From: Propionibacteriaceae bacterium
Lineage (GTDB): Bacteria; Actinomycetota; Actinomycetes; Propionibacteriales; Propionibacteriaceae
Direction of reading: 5' to 3'
Assembly: GCA_031272825.1 (NCBI GenBank)
Contig: JAISTE010000015.1
Location: forward strand, 1 to 33,873
Length of the DNA: 33,873 bases
The position numbers and the translations under genes were made by a program. The notes below the pieces were generated by a model that saw only the letters and a program-made list of their open reading frames with translations, searched no databases and was not told the DNA's origin. Below are positions 17,678 through 25,011 of the stretch, piece by piece. Every line of letters begins with the position of its first letter. Position 1 is the stretch's first letter.

Positions 17678-18469
17678 ATGTCGGAACAGCGCGATTATCC
17701 CGATCTAAGAGGGCGCCGAGTGGTTATTCCGGGCGGTACCGGATCGGTTGGCGAAGGCATTGTCCGGGCCTACCTCAGGTCCGGCGCCGAGGTCGTGGTG
17801 CCCAGCCGGTCAGAACGCCGGGCCGAAGGCTTCCGCGCCTTGCTCGAAGACGAACCGGGTCGGGATCGGCTGCATCTAGTGGTCGGCGACTACCTGACCT
17901 TGGACGGCGCGCAGCGCCTGGCCGACCGAGTAGTCGAGAGCCTTGGTGAGGTCAGCGACGCCGTAGCCACGATCGGCGGCTGGTGGGCCGGTCAGCCGCT
18001 CTGGGCGGCCAGCGCGCAGGCATGGGAGACCCACTTCGTCTCGCTCGCCACCGCCCACCTGGCGACCGCCCAGGCCTGGCTGCCGCGGATCGGCGCCGAA
18101 GGCGCTTACCAGGTGATCGGCGGGCTCTCGGCGGTCAAGCCGGTGCCCGGTTCAGGCATCGTGTCGATGCAGCAAGCCGCCCTGGTGATGCAATCCAAGG
18201 TGCTGGCGGCCGAAGCCGGCGGCCAGCGGCGCATCTTCCAGCATCTCTATGGCCCAGTGAACAATCGCAATCGGCCGTACGCCGACCCGTCTTGGAATTC
18301 AGCCGATGACGCCGGGCTGCTTTGCGCCACGCTGTCGGCCAACACCTGGGTGCCGTCAGACACCTTCGGTCTGAGCGACCGGACGCAAATGGCCGAGGTC
18401 ATGGCCCAGATTTCGGCCCCCGCCCGAGACGGCGAAACGGCCGCAGCGACCAGCGGCGACGCCAAATGA
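17678..18469 (+). CDS. SDR-fold protein lacking the YxxxK catalytic pair
   Basis: A 263-aa Rossmann-fold protein. The dinucleotide site IPGGTGSVGEG is intact. Where short-chain dehydrogenases have YxxxK there is VSMQQAALVM, so both the catalytic Tyr and Lys appear to be missing, while the following helix (VMQSKVLAAEA) matches the family. It may bind NAD(P) without acting as a classical dehydrogenase, or use other residues. The ATG at 17678 follows GAGGAAAACAAC; the track's earlier start is less likely. The stop overlaps the next start (ATGA), so it is translationally coupled to the FAD oxidase and the two probably act together. Substrate unknown. Confidence 0.8.
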   Translation: MSEQRDYPDLRGRRVVIPGGTGSVGEGIVRAYLRSGAEVVVPSRSERRAEGFRALLEDEPGRDRLHLVVGDYLTLDGAQRLADRVVESLGEVSDAVATIGGWWAGQPLWAASAQAWETHFVSLATAHLATAQAWLPRIGAEGAYQVIGGLSAVKPVPGSGIVSMQQAALVMQSKVLAAEAGGQRRIFQHLYGPVNNRNRPYADPSWNSADDAGLLCATLSANTWVPSDTFGLSDRTQMAEVMAQISAPARDGETAAATSGDAK

Positions 18470-19875
18470 GCGCGGCATTCCGGACCGGCATCGTCGGCCA
18501 AGAACTGAACGAAATCGGCGAACCGGGCGAGGCGGCTTGGCCGGAGCTGCCGGTCGAGCTGCGGGACTGCGCCTACTCGCCGGATCGGACCGGCTATGAC
18601 GGAGTCAAGTCCAACTACCTGCGCGTCGGCAACCCCCGGCTGGTATTGATGGCCGCAAACGAGGATCAGGCCGGTGCGGCGGTGCGTTACGCAGAGACGG
18701 TGCGCCAAGCCACCGGGCAGGCGCCCCGGCTGTCCCTGCGCTCCGGCGGGCATGGGTTGAACGCCAGCTCAGTCAACGACGGCGGCATCGTGCTGGACGT
18801 TTCTCAGCTCAAGCGGCTGCGTTTCGAGGACGAGGCCGCCGGGCTGTTGTGGGTTCAGGCCGGCGCCACCTGGGGAGACGTGGCCGGTTTCCTGACCCCG
18901 CATGACATGGTGCTGACCAGCGGAAACTTTGGCGACACCGGGGTTGGCGGCTTGTCGAACGCCGGCGGCGTGGGCTACTTCGTGCGGGCCGACGGGCTGA
19001 CTATCGACCGGCTGCGGGCAGTTCGGCTGATCGGGGCTGACGGCCGGGTCAGGCTGGTCGACGCGGAGGCCGACCCGGAGCTGTTCTGGGGCGTGCGCGG
19101 CGGCGGCTCGCAGCTTGGACTGGTCACCGACTACCTGTTCCAGGCTTCGCGCCTGGGGACTCAGCGGGGCGACGCCTCGGTGGTGCTGCAACGCGCCAGC
19201 TATCAGGCGGCCGACCTGGGCGGTTTCATGGCGGCCTGGGGCGACCTGATGCGGTCGGCGCCCCGGGAGTTCACTTCGTTCTTGCGGGTGCAGGCCATCG
19301 GCGGCGGGCGGCATGTGGTTCAGGCGACCAACGTCTGGAAGGGCGACGACACCGAGCGCGCACTACCCGTCCTCGAAGCCGCCGCCGGGTTGGCACCACT
19401 AGCCGGGCACACCGCCCACCTGCTGTCTTACCCGGAGATGGTGCCCACGCCGCGTCAGGCCCACTACGGTCAACAACAATTGCGCATGCGCGACGGGCTG
19501 GTGGACGTCGTCGACGCCAACTTGGGCGCGGCTGTGGCCGAATCGCTCAGCAGGCCGTCAGCGGTGCTCTACGAGATCCGCTTCTTGGGCGGGGCTGTGG
19601 CCGATGTGCCGTCCGACGCCACGGCCTGGGCCGGCCGCTCGCAAGAGGCACTGGCCGTGCTCTGGACCGAGCCTTTGGGCGAGGCCGCTCAGGATGACGC
19701 CTTCGCGCCGGTGCGGGCCCTGTCCAGCGGGGCTTACGGGGCCTACGCCTCCGACCTGCGGCCTGAGTTCGCCGAGTTCGTCTGGCCGGGGCCGACGGGA
19801 GAGCGTCTGCGCCGCCTTGCCCAGCGCCAGGATCCGCACCAACTGTTCAACCAAGGGCTGCGCCTAGCCCGCTAG
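18466..19875 (+). CDS. FAD-linked oxidoreductase, berberine-bridge-enzyme type
   Basis: A 469-aa flavin oxidase of the PCMH/BBE group. The FAD-binding part shows LSLRSGGHGLNASS, whose His normally carries FAD covalently, then VQAGATWGDV, GVGGLSNAGGVGYFVR and LFWGVRGGGSQLGLVTDY. The second covalent attachment site of bicovalent members (a Cys near the glycine-rich TVGVGGL block) is absent: the sequence reads SGNFGDTGVGG. The C-terminal BBE segment ends DPHQLFNQGL. The chosen ATG at 18466 overlaps the SDR stop by 4 bp; the track's extra 48 codons lie inside the SDR gene. Members oxidise alcohols, sugars or natural products with O2. The substrate is not predictable. Confidence 0.88.
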   Translation: MSAAFRTGIVGQELNEIGEPGEAAWPELPVELRDCAYSPDRTGYDGVKSNYLRVGNPRLVLMAANEDQAGAAVRYAETVRQATGQAPRLSLRSGGHGLNASSVNDGGIVLDVSQLKRLRFEDEAAGLLWVQAGATWGDVAGFLTPHDMVLTSGNFGDTGVGGLSNAGGVGYFVRADGLTIDRLRAVRLIGADGRVRLVDAEADPELFWGVRGGGSQLGLVTDYLFQASRLGTQRGDASVVLQRASYQAADLGGFMAAWGDLMRSAPREFTSFLRVQAIGGGRHVVQATNVWKGDDTERALPVLEAAAGLAPLAGHTAHLLSYPEMVPTPRQAHYGQQQLRMRDGLVDVVDANLGAAVAESLSRPSAVLYEIRFLGGAVADVPSDATAWAGRSQEALAVLWTEPLGEAAQDDAFAPVRALSSGAYGAYASDLRPEFAEFVWPGPTGERLRRLAQRQDPHQLFNQGLRLAR

Positions 19876-19952
19876 CCGCCGAAGCTGGCGGTCGGCTGGC
19901 TGGCGGTGCAGGTTTGGCTAGGGCGGGTTTGACCGCAGACGGCGCCTTGAGC

Positions 19953-19971
19953 AACCATTGGGGCAACGGTT
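19953..19971. promoter_or_regulatory. Candidate HxlR operator AACCATTG-GGG-CAACGGTT
   Basis: An 8-bp inverted repeat with one mismatch, 27 bp before the hxlR-type gene and within its leader or promoter. Possible autoregulatory site. Confidence 0.4.
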
Positions 19972-19998
19972 CCGCAAGAGCTGAGGGGGAGATTTACG

Positions 19999-20397
19999 AT
20001 GGCGGCTGACTCACAACCCGACTATGAACACCTTTGCCTGTCCTTCCCGCAAGACGGCAAGGGCATCCGCGAGGTCATGGATCGGGTGGCCGACAAATGG
20101 TCGCTGCTAGTCATAGTCACCCTGGAAAAAGGCCCGGCCCGCTACGGCGAACTGCAGCACAAAGTGGTGGGCGTGTCGCAGCGCATGTTGACGCTGACCC
20201 TGCGCCACTTGGAGCGCGATGGTCTGATTACCCGGACGGTTCATCCGCAGGTGCCTCCGCGCGTCGACTACGAGTTGACCGACCTGGGCCGCACGCTGAT
20301 CGCCCCGGCCCGGGCCATCGCCCACTGGGCCATGGTCAACTATCCGGCCATCGAACAGGCCCGCTGCGCCTACGACCAAGCGAACCCGGATCTCTAA
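19999..20397 (+). CDS. HxlR-family transcriptional regulator
   Basis: A 132-aa winged-helix regulator with the HxlR core: VMDRVADKWSLLVIVTLEKG, RYGELQHKVVGVSQRMLT (recognition helix), LTLRHLERDGLITRTVHPQVPPRVDYELT and TDLGRTL. Such proteins bind DNA as dimers and often sense aldehydes, quinones or disulfide stress through an N-terminal Cys. Here Cys13 (EHLCLSF) sits just before the DNA-binding domain and could play that role. GGGGGAGA precedes the ATG. It follows the SDR-oxidase pair by 123 bp on the same strand and probably controls it. No adjacent divergent target gene is present. Confidence 0.9.
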   Translation: MAADSQPDYEHLCLSFPQDGKGIREVMDRVADKWSLLVIVTLEKGPARYGELQHKVVGVSQRMLTLTLRHLERDGLITRTVHPQVPPRVDYELTDLGRTLIAPARAIAHWAMVNYPAIEQARCAYDQANPDL

Positions 20398-20402
20398 CCC
20401 GT

Positions 20403-20465
20403 CGTTCATTGTCGGCAAATTGCTGTAAATCCAGCTGCGCAACGACAATTTCCCGACAACGAACG
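20403..20465. repeat. 20-bp inverted repeat after the HxlR gene
   Basis: Arms CGTTCATTGTCGGCAAATTG and its inverted partner at 20446-20465 agree at 18 of 20 positions around a 23-nt loop that contains a small GCTG/CAGC hairpin. It may act as a terminator, or be a solo mobile-element remnant. No T-tract follows. Confidence 0.55.
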
Positions 20466-20505
20466 CACGGGCTGATCCGCCCCGACCACATCACCCCTTA
20501 ACAAG

Positions 20506-20531
20506 AAAACGCCGGGTACACCCGGCATTTT
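20506..20531 (-). terminator. Intrinsic terminator of the DUF5679 gene
   Basis: AAAAC-GCCGGG-TACA-CCCGGC-ATTTT. On the minus strand the stem is followed by GTTTTCTTGTT, 10 bp after the stop codon. Confidence 0.8.
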
Positions 20532-20540
20532 CAAGTGGTT

Positions 20541-20705
20541 TCAGGCTGCCTTCGGCAGGAAGCGCGTGAGGTTGGTGCCGCAAACCGGGCACTTGGCTTT
20601 GGCGATGCGCGTGCCCTTGGCGTTGACCTCGATAGCGCCTTCAGCTTCGCGCTTGGCCTTGCACTTCACGCAGTAGAACTCACCCGAATAAGTCTGGTCA
20701 GCCAC
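20541..20705 (-). CDS. DUF5679-type zinc-ribbon protein, 54 aa
   Basis: This gene is too short for the ORF track. The 54-aa protein has two zinc knuckles, FYCVKCKAKRE and AKCPVCGTNLTRF, the layout of the DUF5679 family of small actinobacterial proteins. The GTG start at 20703-20705 is preceded by GGAG with 5-nt spacing, and a strong terminator follows the stop. The function of the family is unknown; the Cys4 ribbon suggests binding to nucleic acid or to another protein. It stands alone, facing the HxlR gene in convergent orientation. Confidence 0.88.
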   Translation of the reverse strand: MADQTYSGEFYCVKCKAKREAEGAIEVNAKGTRIAKAKCPVCGTNLTRFLPKAA

Positions 20706-21137
20706 AATTACTCCTTGACTAGTACGTATCCCTCTTGCGGGGACAATGACCCGCTCAGCTTACCCGTAATGGACGCTGCAAGCGACCGCGGCACACTAAA
20801 TGTACGACGCCCAGAGCTAGGAGGGAGTATCGGTCTGACGCCCAAGTGTGGTTCCCACTACCGGCAGCTGGGGCATACCGCGAGGTTTGTGGCGGCCCAG
20901 AAACAATCGCCCCACCCACTTCCGGACGTACAAAACCCGGCGGATTTTCTCCCCTTCCCCCAAGGAGCCCCTCACGCCGGGCATGCATTAAAAGCGTAGC
21001 CAACGGCATAGTTTCAGTCCTAGGGCCGAAAGTTGGCTATTGGAGCGGCTTCGGGCCCAACTTGCTCGGGCACCGCTTCCCTGTGGTTCCCGAGGGGGGC
21101 TCACTGCACCGAAACCTGGCCGCGCCCAAGAATAGAT

Positions 21138-21185
21138 TTGGGGACCGGGTTCGGCGGCACTAAGGCCGCCGAAACCGGCCCCCAG
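21138..21185. other. Long GC-rich hairpin
   Basis: TTGGGGACCGGGTTCGGCGG pairs with the facing CCGCCGAAACCGG-CCCCCAG arm to give a stem of about 19-20 bp with two or three irregularities and a loop of about 6 nt. It may be the terminator of a minus-strand transcript (AAATCTATTCTT follows on that strand) or part of a structured RNA. Confidence 0.5.
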
Positions 21186-21218
21186 TTGCGAAGAGAAAGC
21201 CCCGTTCGGGCCGTACAG

Positions 21219-21317
21219 TCACCGCGCTGCCTCGCCGTGGGGGGAGGGGAACAACCCGCTCACGGTGAGGGAGGTGCCCAGCGCATTGGCGACAAGCCTG
21301 CGAACGTCCGCTTTCAT
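21219..21317 (-). CDS. Possible 32-aa peptide
   Basis: ATG at 21317 with GAGG five bases upstream. The product is MKADVRRLVANALGTSLTVS plus 12 residues, with a mildly hydrophobic middle. A short GC hairpin followed by TTTCTCTT on the minus strand (21191-21212) comes right after the stop. No family is recognised and no clear promoter is seen. It may be chance. Confidence 0.25.
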   Translation of the reverse strand: MKADVRRLVANALGTSLTVSGLFPSPHGEAAR

Positions 21318-21626
21318 AACGTCCTCTTCCCTCATGTCTCGCCCTAACTTCGGCCTCGTAGCTTCTTGAGCTTGACAATAGCTATCGTGCCATGCCTGCC
21401 TAACCGAAATCAAGATATTTGCGCAATTTCGCGTGTCTCTAGGGGGTTCATTGTGCGATTACCGAGCACGTCACTACGACAATGTAAGCATCAAACTTCG
21501 CGAGCGTAGCGATAGTGCAGCAGAACGAATACCACCGAATACTTTGACTGGGCTTGGGAGTGGCCCCTTGTCGGCCCATGAATCGGGAAATGGGCTGAAA
21601 TCGCGCAGACCGGGTCATTTTCGGAG

Positions 21627-21696
21627 CGCCCCGGATCAAGCCCGGAGACGCCCAGGAGCAAGTCTGGGGAAGCCCCGGAGCAAGTCTGGGGAAGCC
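21627..21696. repeat. Family B palindrome plus two 22-bp direct repeats
   Basis: CGCCCCGGATCAAGCCCGGA is followed by two adjacent copies of a 22-bp unit beginning GGAGCAAGTCTGGGGAAGCC. The tandem unit looks derived from the family B palindrome. Confidence 0.6.
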
Positions 21697-21737
21697 GAGC
21701 TTCACCACCCACTTTCCCTCCCCCACCACAGCACAGA

Positions 21738-21764
21738 GATCCCGCGACTACGCGCGGGATGACG
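21738..21764. repeat. Dispersed palindromic repeat, copy 7 (single hairpin unit)
   Basis: GATCCCGCGACTACGCGCGG followed by GATGACG, the same 27-bp unit as copies 5 and 6. Its GATGACG end is the start of the tandem array that follows. Confidence 0.75.
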
Positions 21765-21930
21765 AGGGGGGGTGAGAACCGGGATGACGAGGGAGGTAAG
21801 AATCGTGACGACTAAAGAGTAAGAACCGGGATGACGAAAGGGTGAGAACCGGGATGACGAAAGGGTAAGAACCGGGATGACGAGAGAGTGAGAACCGGGA
21901 TGACGAAAGGGTAAGAATCGAGGCGACGAG
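21758..21930. repeat. Tandem array, about eight units of about 23 bp
   Basis: Unit GATGACGAAAGGGTAAGAAC then CGG, with A/G variation between units. Units abut directly without spacers. The unit begins with the terminal GATGACG of repeat copy 7 and resembles the 24-bp tandem unit found inside sufS. Confidence 0.8.
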
Positions 21931-21940
21931 AAGGGGCGAC

Positions 21941-21978
21941 GACGTCCGGGGACGCCCCGGATGTAGTCCGGGGACGCC
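21941..21978. repeat. Family B palindromes
   Basis: GTCCGGGGACGCCCCGGAT next to GTAGTCCGGGGACGCC: overlapping copies of the CCCCGGAT / TCCGGGG palindrome, 27 bp from the 3' end of ilvE. Confidence 0.6.
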
Positions 21979-22004
21979 CTGACGACAGGACCCGACCCCA
22001 GCAG

Positions 22005-23087
22005 CTACACGATCCGGTGCATCCAGCCGTGGGCGTCTTCGGCGCGGCCGTACTGGATGTCTACCAGGCGCTCGCGCAGGGCCAGCGTTAGCTCCCCTGC
22101 GGGCTGCGGAACCTCGTACACGGCGTCCTTGGTGCGGAACGACTCGACCGGGGTGATGACCGCCGCGGTGCCGCAGGAGAATGCCTCCTGGATCTGACCG
22201 CTCTCAAGCCCGGAGTACAGCTCGTCGGGGGTGATCCGGCGTTCTTCCGTCTCGATGCCCATGTCCTTGGCCACCTGCAGCACGGACTTGCGGGTGATGC
22301 CGTCGAGGATGGTACCGGTCAGCGCCGGGGTGACGATGCGGCCGTTTTCGACGATCATGATGTTCATGCCGCCGAGCTCCTCCAGCCGGTCTTTGGAGGA
22401 GGGCTCGATGAAGAGCACCTGGTCGCAGTCGGCGTCGTAGGCCTCCTGGGTGGCCAGGTAGGAGGCGGCGTAGTTGCCGCCGCACTTGGCGTATCCGGTG
22501 CCGCCGATGCCGGCCCGGGCAGAATCCGCGGTGACGTAGATCTTCACCGGCTTCACGCCGTTTTCGAAGTACGGCTCAACCGGAGAGAGGATGACGGCGA
22601 ACTTGACCGTCTGCGCGGCGCGCACGCCCAGGTAGTTCTCGTCGGCGAACAGGAAAGGCCGAATGTAGAGGCTCTTCTCGCCCTCACCGTCGGGTACCCA
22701 GCGGGCATCCAGTGCGACGACCTCATCCACAGCGCGCAGAAAATCGGCCTCGTCCACAGCCGGGAGCATCAGGCGGGCGGCCGAGCGGTTGAGCCTGCGG
22801 GCGTTCTCGTCGGGGCGGAAAGACCAGATGGAGCCGTCGGCCCAGCGGTAGGCCTTCATGCCCTCGAAGACGGTCTGCGCGTAGTGCAGCACGGCGTTGC
22901 CAGGCTGAATCTGGAAGGGGGCGTAGGGCTCGATCTTTCCGTCCCTCCATCCGTCGGCCTTCGTCCATTGGGCAGTGGCCATGTGGTCGGTGAAGTTTAC
23001 GCCGAAGCCAGGCTTGGAATGGATTTCAGCGATGCGCTCATCGCTCGCGGGTTGGGGGTTGGGTGTAACCGGAAAATCAAGTGCCAT
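22005..23087 (-). CDS. ilvE: Branched-chain amino acid aminotransferase
   Basis: A 360-aa class IV PLP aminotransferase for the last step of Leu, Ile and Val synthesis. Recognisable blocks are LHYAQTVFEGMKAYR, SLYIRPFLFADENYLGV, the PLP-lysine region GTGYAKCGGNYAAS, EELGGMNIMIV and QEAFSCGTAAVITPV. Length and order match the type II BCAT family. It is divergent from leuB, a partner gene in the same pathway, across a 360-bp gap. No Shine-Dalgarno precedes the ATG, but a -10-like TAATAT lies 6 nt upstream, so it may be leaderless. Confidence 0.97.
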   Translation of the reverse strand: MALDFPVTPNPQPASDERIAEIHSKPGFGVNFTDHMATAQWTKADGWRDGKIEPYAPFQIQPGNAVLHYAQTVFEGMKAYRWADGSIWSFRPDENARRLNRSAARLMLPAVDEADFLRAVDEVVALDARWVPDGEGEKSLYIRPFLFADENYLGVRAAQTVKFAVILSPVEPYFENGVKPVKIYVTADSARAGIGGTGYAKCGGNYAASYLATQEAYDADCDQVLFIEPSSKDRLEELGGMNIMIVENGRIVTPALTGTILDGITRKSVLQVAKDMGIETEERRITPDELYSGLESGQIQEAFSCGTAAVITPVESFRTKDAVYEVPQPAGELTLALRERLVDIQYGRAEDAHGWMHRIV

Positions 23088-23093
23088 GCGGTC

Positions 23094-23099
23094 ATATTA
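23094..23099 (-). promoter_or_regulatory. -10 box TAATAT, leaderless start of ilvE
   Basis: TAATAT followed by GACCGC and the ATG on the minus strand. The six-base spacing places transcription start on the start codon. Confidence 0.5.
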
Positions 23100-23303
23100 G
23101 TATCTGGTTCGACGGACGAACTCCGGTTCTCAAGCTTGGATACAGGCAAATCGCCGCAGCGGACGCCAGCCCAGAGCGCTTCTTCCCGCCACAAACTCGC
23201 CCCCGCACAAGTGCCACCCGAGGAACAAGTATCAGGACGGACGGCAGGGAGCATCCGCACCCGCCGAAAAACTCACCCGCGGAACAGATATCAACTCACA
23301 TGA

Positions 23304-23370
23304 ATGGCAAGGAGGAGAGCACAGAAGAGGAAGGAAGACAGGAGGGAAGGGAGGGAGACAGGAAGGGATA
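23304..23370 (+). other. Polypurine tract with G-quadruplex pattern upstream of leuB
   Basis: Nearly 65 bases of almost pure A/G. GGG runs at 23344, 23349, 23353 and 23365 fit a four-run quadruplex pattern with loops of 2, 1 and 9 nt. It lies in the 360-bp ilvE-leuB gap, about 80-145 bp before the leuB GTG. The track reads through it as an N-terminal extension of LeuB, which I reject. The rest of the gap shows no gene. Confidence 0.45.
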
Positions 23371-23434
23371 AGCAGCGGCACCCATGTCCGTCCCATAATC
23401 CACAACAGCAAACGGCACGCGCTTCTTCCGCTGG

Positions 23435-23440
23435 TAGCGT
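23435..23440 (+). promoter_or_regulatory. -10 box TAGCGT, possible leaderless start of leuB
   Basis: TAGCGT is 7 nt before the GTG at 23448. The intervening AGGAATC could also serve as a weak ribosome binding site, so the case is less clear than for ilvE. Confidence 0.35.
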
Positions 23441-23447
23441 AGGAATC

Positions 23448-24536
23448 GTGACTGATAACACCCTCATTGCGCCAGCGTCCTCCCAGGGCAACCACCGCGA
23501 GACCATCAGCGTCATCCCCGGCGACGGGATCGGGCCCGAGGTCGTAGCCGAGGGGCTGAAGGTGCTCAAGGCCGTCGTCGGCGATGACTACGACTTCGAG
23601 TTCCACAAGCTCGGGGCCGACCGCTGGAAGGCGACCGGAGAGGTGCTGCCCGACTCCGAGCTAGAGGAGCTGCGGCAAACCCGGGCCATCATCTTGGGTG
23701 CGGTGGGTGCCGCCCCGGGAGACAAGACGATGCCGTCGGGTATTTTGGAACGCGGGCTGCTGCTGAAGATCCGCTTCGCGTTCGATCAGTACATCAACCT
23801 GCGCCCCTCGAAGCTCTACCCGGGCGTGCACACGCCGCTGGCCGACTGGGTGGTCGAGCGCGGGCCAGTGGATTTCGTCGTGGTGCGCGAGGGCACCGAG
23901 GGCCTATATGCGGGCAACGGCGGGCGTTTCCGCAAGGGAACCCATCACGAGGTCGCAACGGAGGTGTCGCTGAACACTGCCTACGGCGTCGAGCGCGTGG
24001 TGCGCGACGCCTTTGAGCGGGCCCAGCGACGTCGCAACAAGGTCACCTTGGTACACAAGCACAACGTCCTGGTGAACGCCGGCGGGCTGTGGAACGAAAC
24101 TTTCAACCGCATCGCCGCCGAGTTCCCGAACGTGGAAACCGACTATCTGCACATCGATGCGGCCACCATCATGCTCGTTCAAGATCCGCAGCGCTTCGAC
24201 GTCATCGTCACAGACAACCTGTTCGGCGACATTTTGACCGACGAGGCGGGGGCCGTCACCGGCGGCATCGGCCTTTCGGCTTCGGCCAATATCAACGGCA
24301 CCGGCGAGTTCCCCTCCATGTTCGAGCCGGTGCACGGCTCGGCGCCGGACATCGCGGGCAAGCACATCGCCGATCCGCGCGCGACCATCTTGTCTATGGC
24401 CATGCTGCTCGACCATCTGGGCCGCCCCGAGGACGCCAAGCGCATTGAGAAGGCCGTGGACGACGACATCGCCAAGCACGGCATGGAACAGCGTCACACC
24501 GAGCAGGTGGGCGACGCCATCGCCTCAGCGGTATAA
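23448..24536 (+). CDS. leuB: 3-isopropylmalate dehydrogenase
   Basis: A 362-aa NAD-dependent decarboxylating dehydrogenase of leucine synthesis. Motifs: [20 protein letters not shown] at the N-terminus, LRPSKLYPG (substrate Arg region), [24 protein letters not shown], the metal-binding [15 protein letters not shown] and [13 protein letters not shown] (NAD site). It is of the short actinobacterial LeuB type rather than tartrate or isocitrate dehydrogenase, although these families are close. The GTG at 23448 gives VTDNTLIAP; the track's 48 upstream codons cover a polypurine tract and are unlike any LeuB. A strong hairpin follows. It is divergent from ilvE. Confidence 0.95.
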   Translation: MTDNTLIAPASSQGNHRETISVIPGDGIGPEVVAEGLKVLKAVVGDDYDFEFHKLGADRWKATGEVLPDSELEELRQTRAIILGAVGAAPGDKTMPSGILERGLLLKIRFAFDQYINLRPSKLYPGVHTPLADWVVERGPVDFVVVREGTEGLYAGNGGRFRKGTHHEVATEVSLNTAYGVERVVRDAFERAQRRRNKVTLVHKHNVLVNAGGLWNETFNRIAAEFPNVETDYLHIDAATIMLVQDPQRFDVIVTDNLFGDILTDEAGAVTGGIGLSASANINGTGEFPSMFEPVHGSAPDIAGKHIADPRATILSMAMLLDHLGRPEDAKRIEKAVDDDIAKHGMEQRHTEQVGDAIASAV

Positions 24537-24555
24537 CCCGTAAGCCCTAGTTAAA

Positions 24556-24588
24556 CGGTTAGAGCGCCCTCGAAGGGCGCCCTAACCG
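24556..24588. terminator. Shared terminator of leuB and the suf operon
   Basis: CGGTTAGAGCGCCC-TCGAA-GGGCGCCCTAACCG, a 14-bp stem with one mismatch, lies midway between the convergent leuB and sufT stops. Confidence 0.8.
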
Positions 24589-24598
24589 CTGGCAATAC

Positions 24599-25006
24599 CT
24601 AAAGATTGAACCCGATGGCACGCAGCTGCTCGCGGCCGTCGTCGGTGATGCAATCGAGCGACCACGGCGGCAGCCAAACCCAGTTCACCGCAACCGACTT
24701 CACCAGGCCGTCGAGGGCGAAGTAGATGTCGTATTCCAGCGAATCCGTCAGCGGGCAGGTGGGGGTGGTGAGGGTCATGTTCAGCATGACGTTGCCCTCG
24801 TCGTCGATGAAGATGCCGTAGAGCAGCCCCAAGTCCACGATGTTGACGCCCAACTCCGGGTCGGTGACGTCCTTCAGCTTCTCGCGGATCTGATCTTCGG
24901 TCGGATGGAAGACCTTCTCCTCGGCGGGGGCCTGGGCACCGTCCGTCGATGCGGTCGGCGCAGTTTCAGGGGCGTAGCTCACGCTTCCGCCCTCGTGTTC
25001 TTCCAT
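24599..25006 (-). CDS. sufT: SufT-type DUF59/MIP18 Fe-S maturation protein
   Basis: A 135-aa DUF59 protein with a variable N-terminal stretch of about 50 residues and the core DVTDPELGVNIVDLGLLYGI, then MTLTTPTCPLTDSLE (conserved Cys) and LPPWSLDCITDDGREQLRAI at the end. SufT proteins help load Fe-S clusters onto target enzymes. The ATG at 25006 starts five bases after the sufU stop (TGAGCTACATG), and the track's longer ORF runs into sufU in another frame. It is the last gene of the suf operon, as in other actinobacteria, and is followed by the shared terminator. Confidence 0.93.
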   Translation of the reverse strand: MEEHEGGSVSYAPETAPTASTDGAQAPAEEKVFHPTEDQIREKLKDVTDPELGVNIVDLGLLYGIFIDDEGNVMLNMTLTTPTCPLTDSLEYDIYFALDGLVKSVAVNWVWLPPWSLDCITDDGREQLRAIGFNL

Positions 25007-25011
25007 GTAGC

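Larger units (their letters stand above)
20706..22004. other. 1.3-kb gene-poor, repeat- and hairpin-rich region
   Basis: None of the track ORFs here (60-155 aa, both strands) has family motifs, and codon choice does not show the strong third-position GC of neighbouring genes. The stretch holds one possible 32-aa ORF, several long inverted repeats around 21.02-21.21 kb that could be a structured RNA, and from 21.63 kb a cluster of palindromic and tandem repeats running up to the 3' end of ilvE. It may also hold decayed genes I cannot recognise. Confidence 0.5.

Noticed and set aside
17293-20465. Genomic island integrated at tRNA-Ala
   Set aside because: No integrase and no second copy of the tRNA 3' end were seen downstream. 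The cassette's neighbouring position alone is not enough.
20755-21009. 84-aa minus ORF in the gene-poor region
   Set aside because: No ribosome binding site or family motif, and third codon positions are not GC-biased as in real genes here.
21758-21930. Possible CRISPR array
   Set aside because: The 23-bp units abut with no spacers, and no cas genes are in the window. It is a simple tandem repeat.
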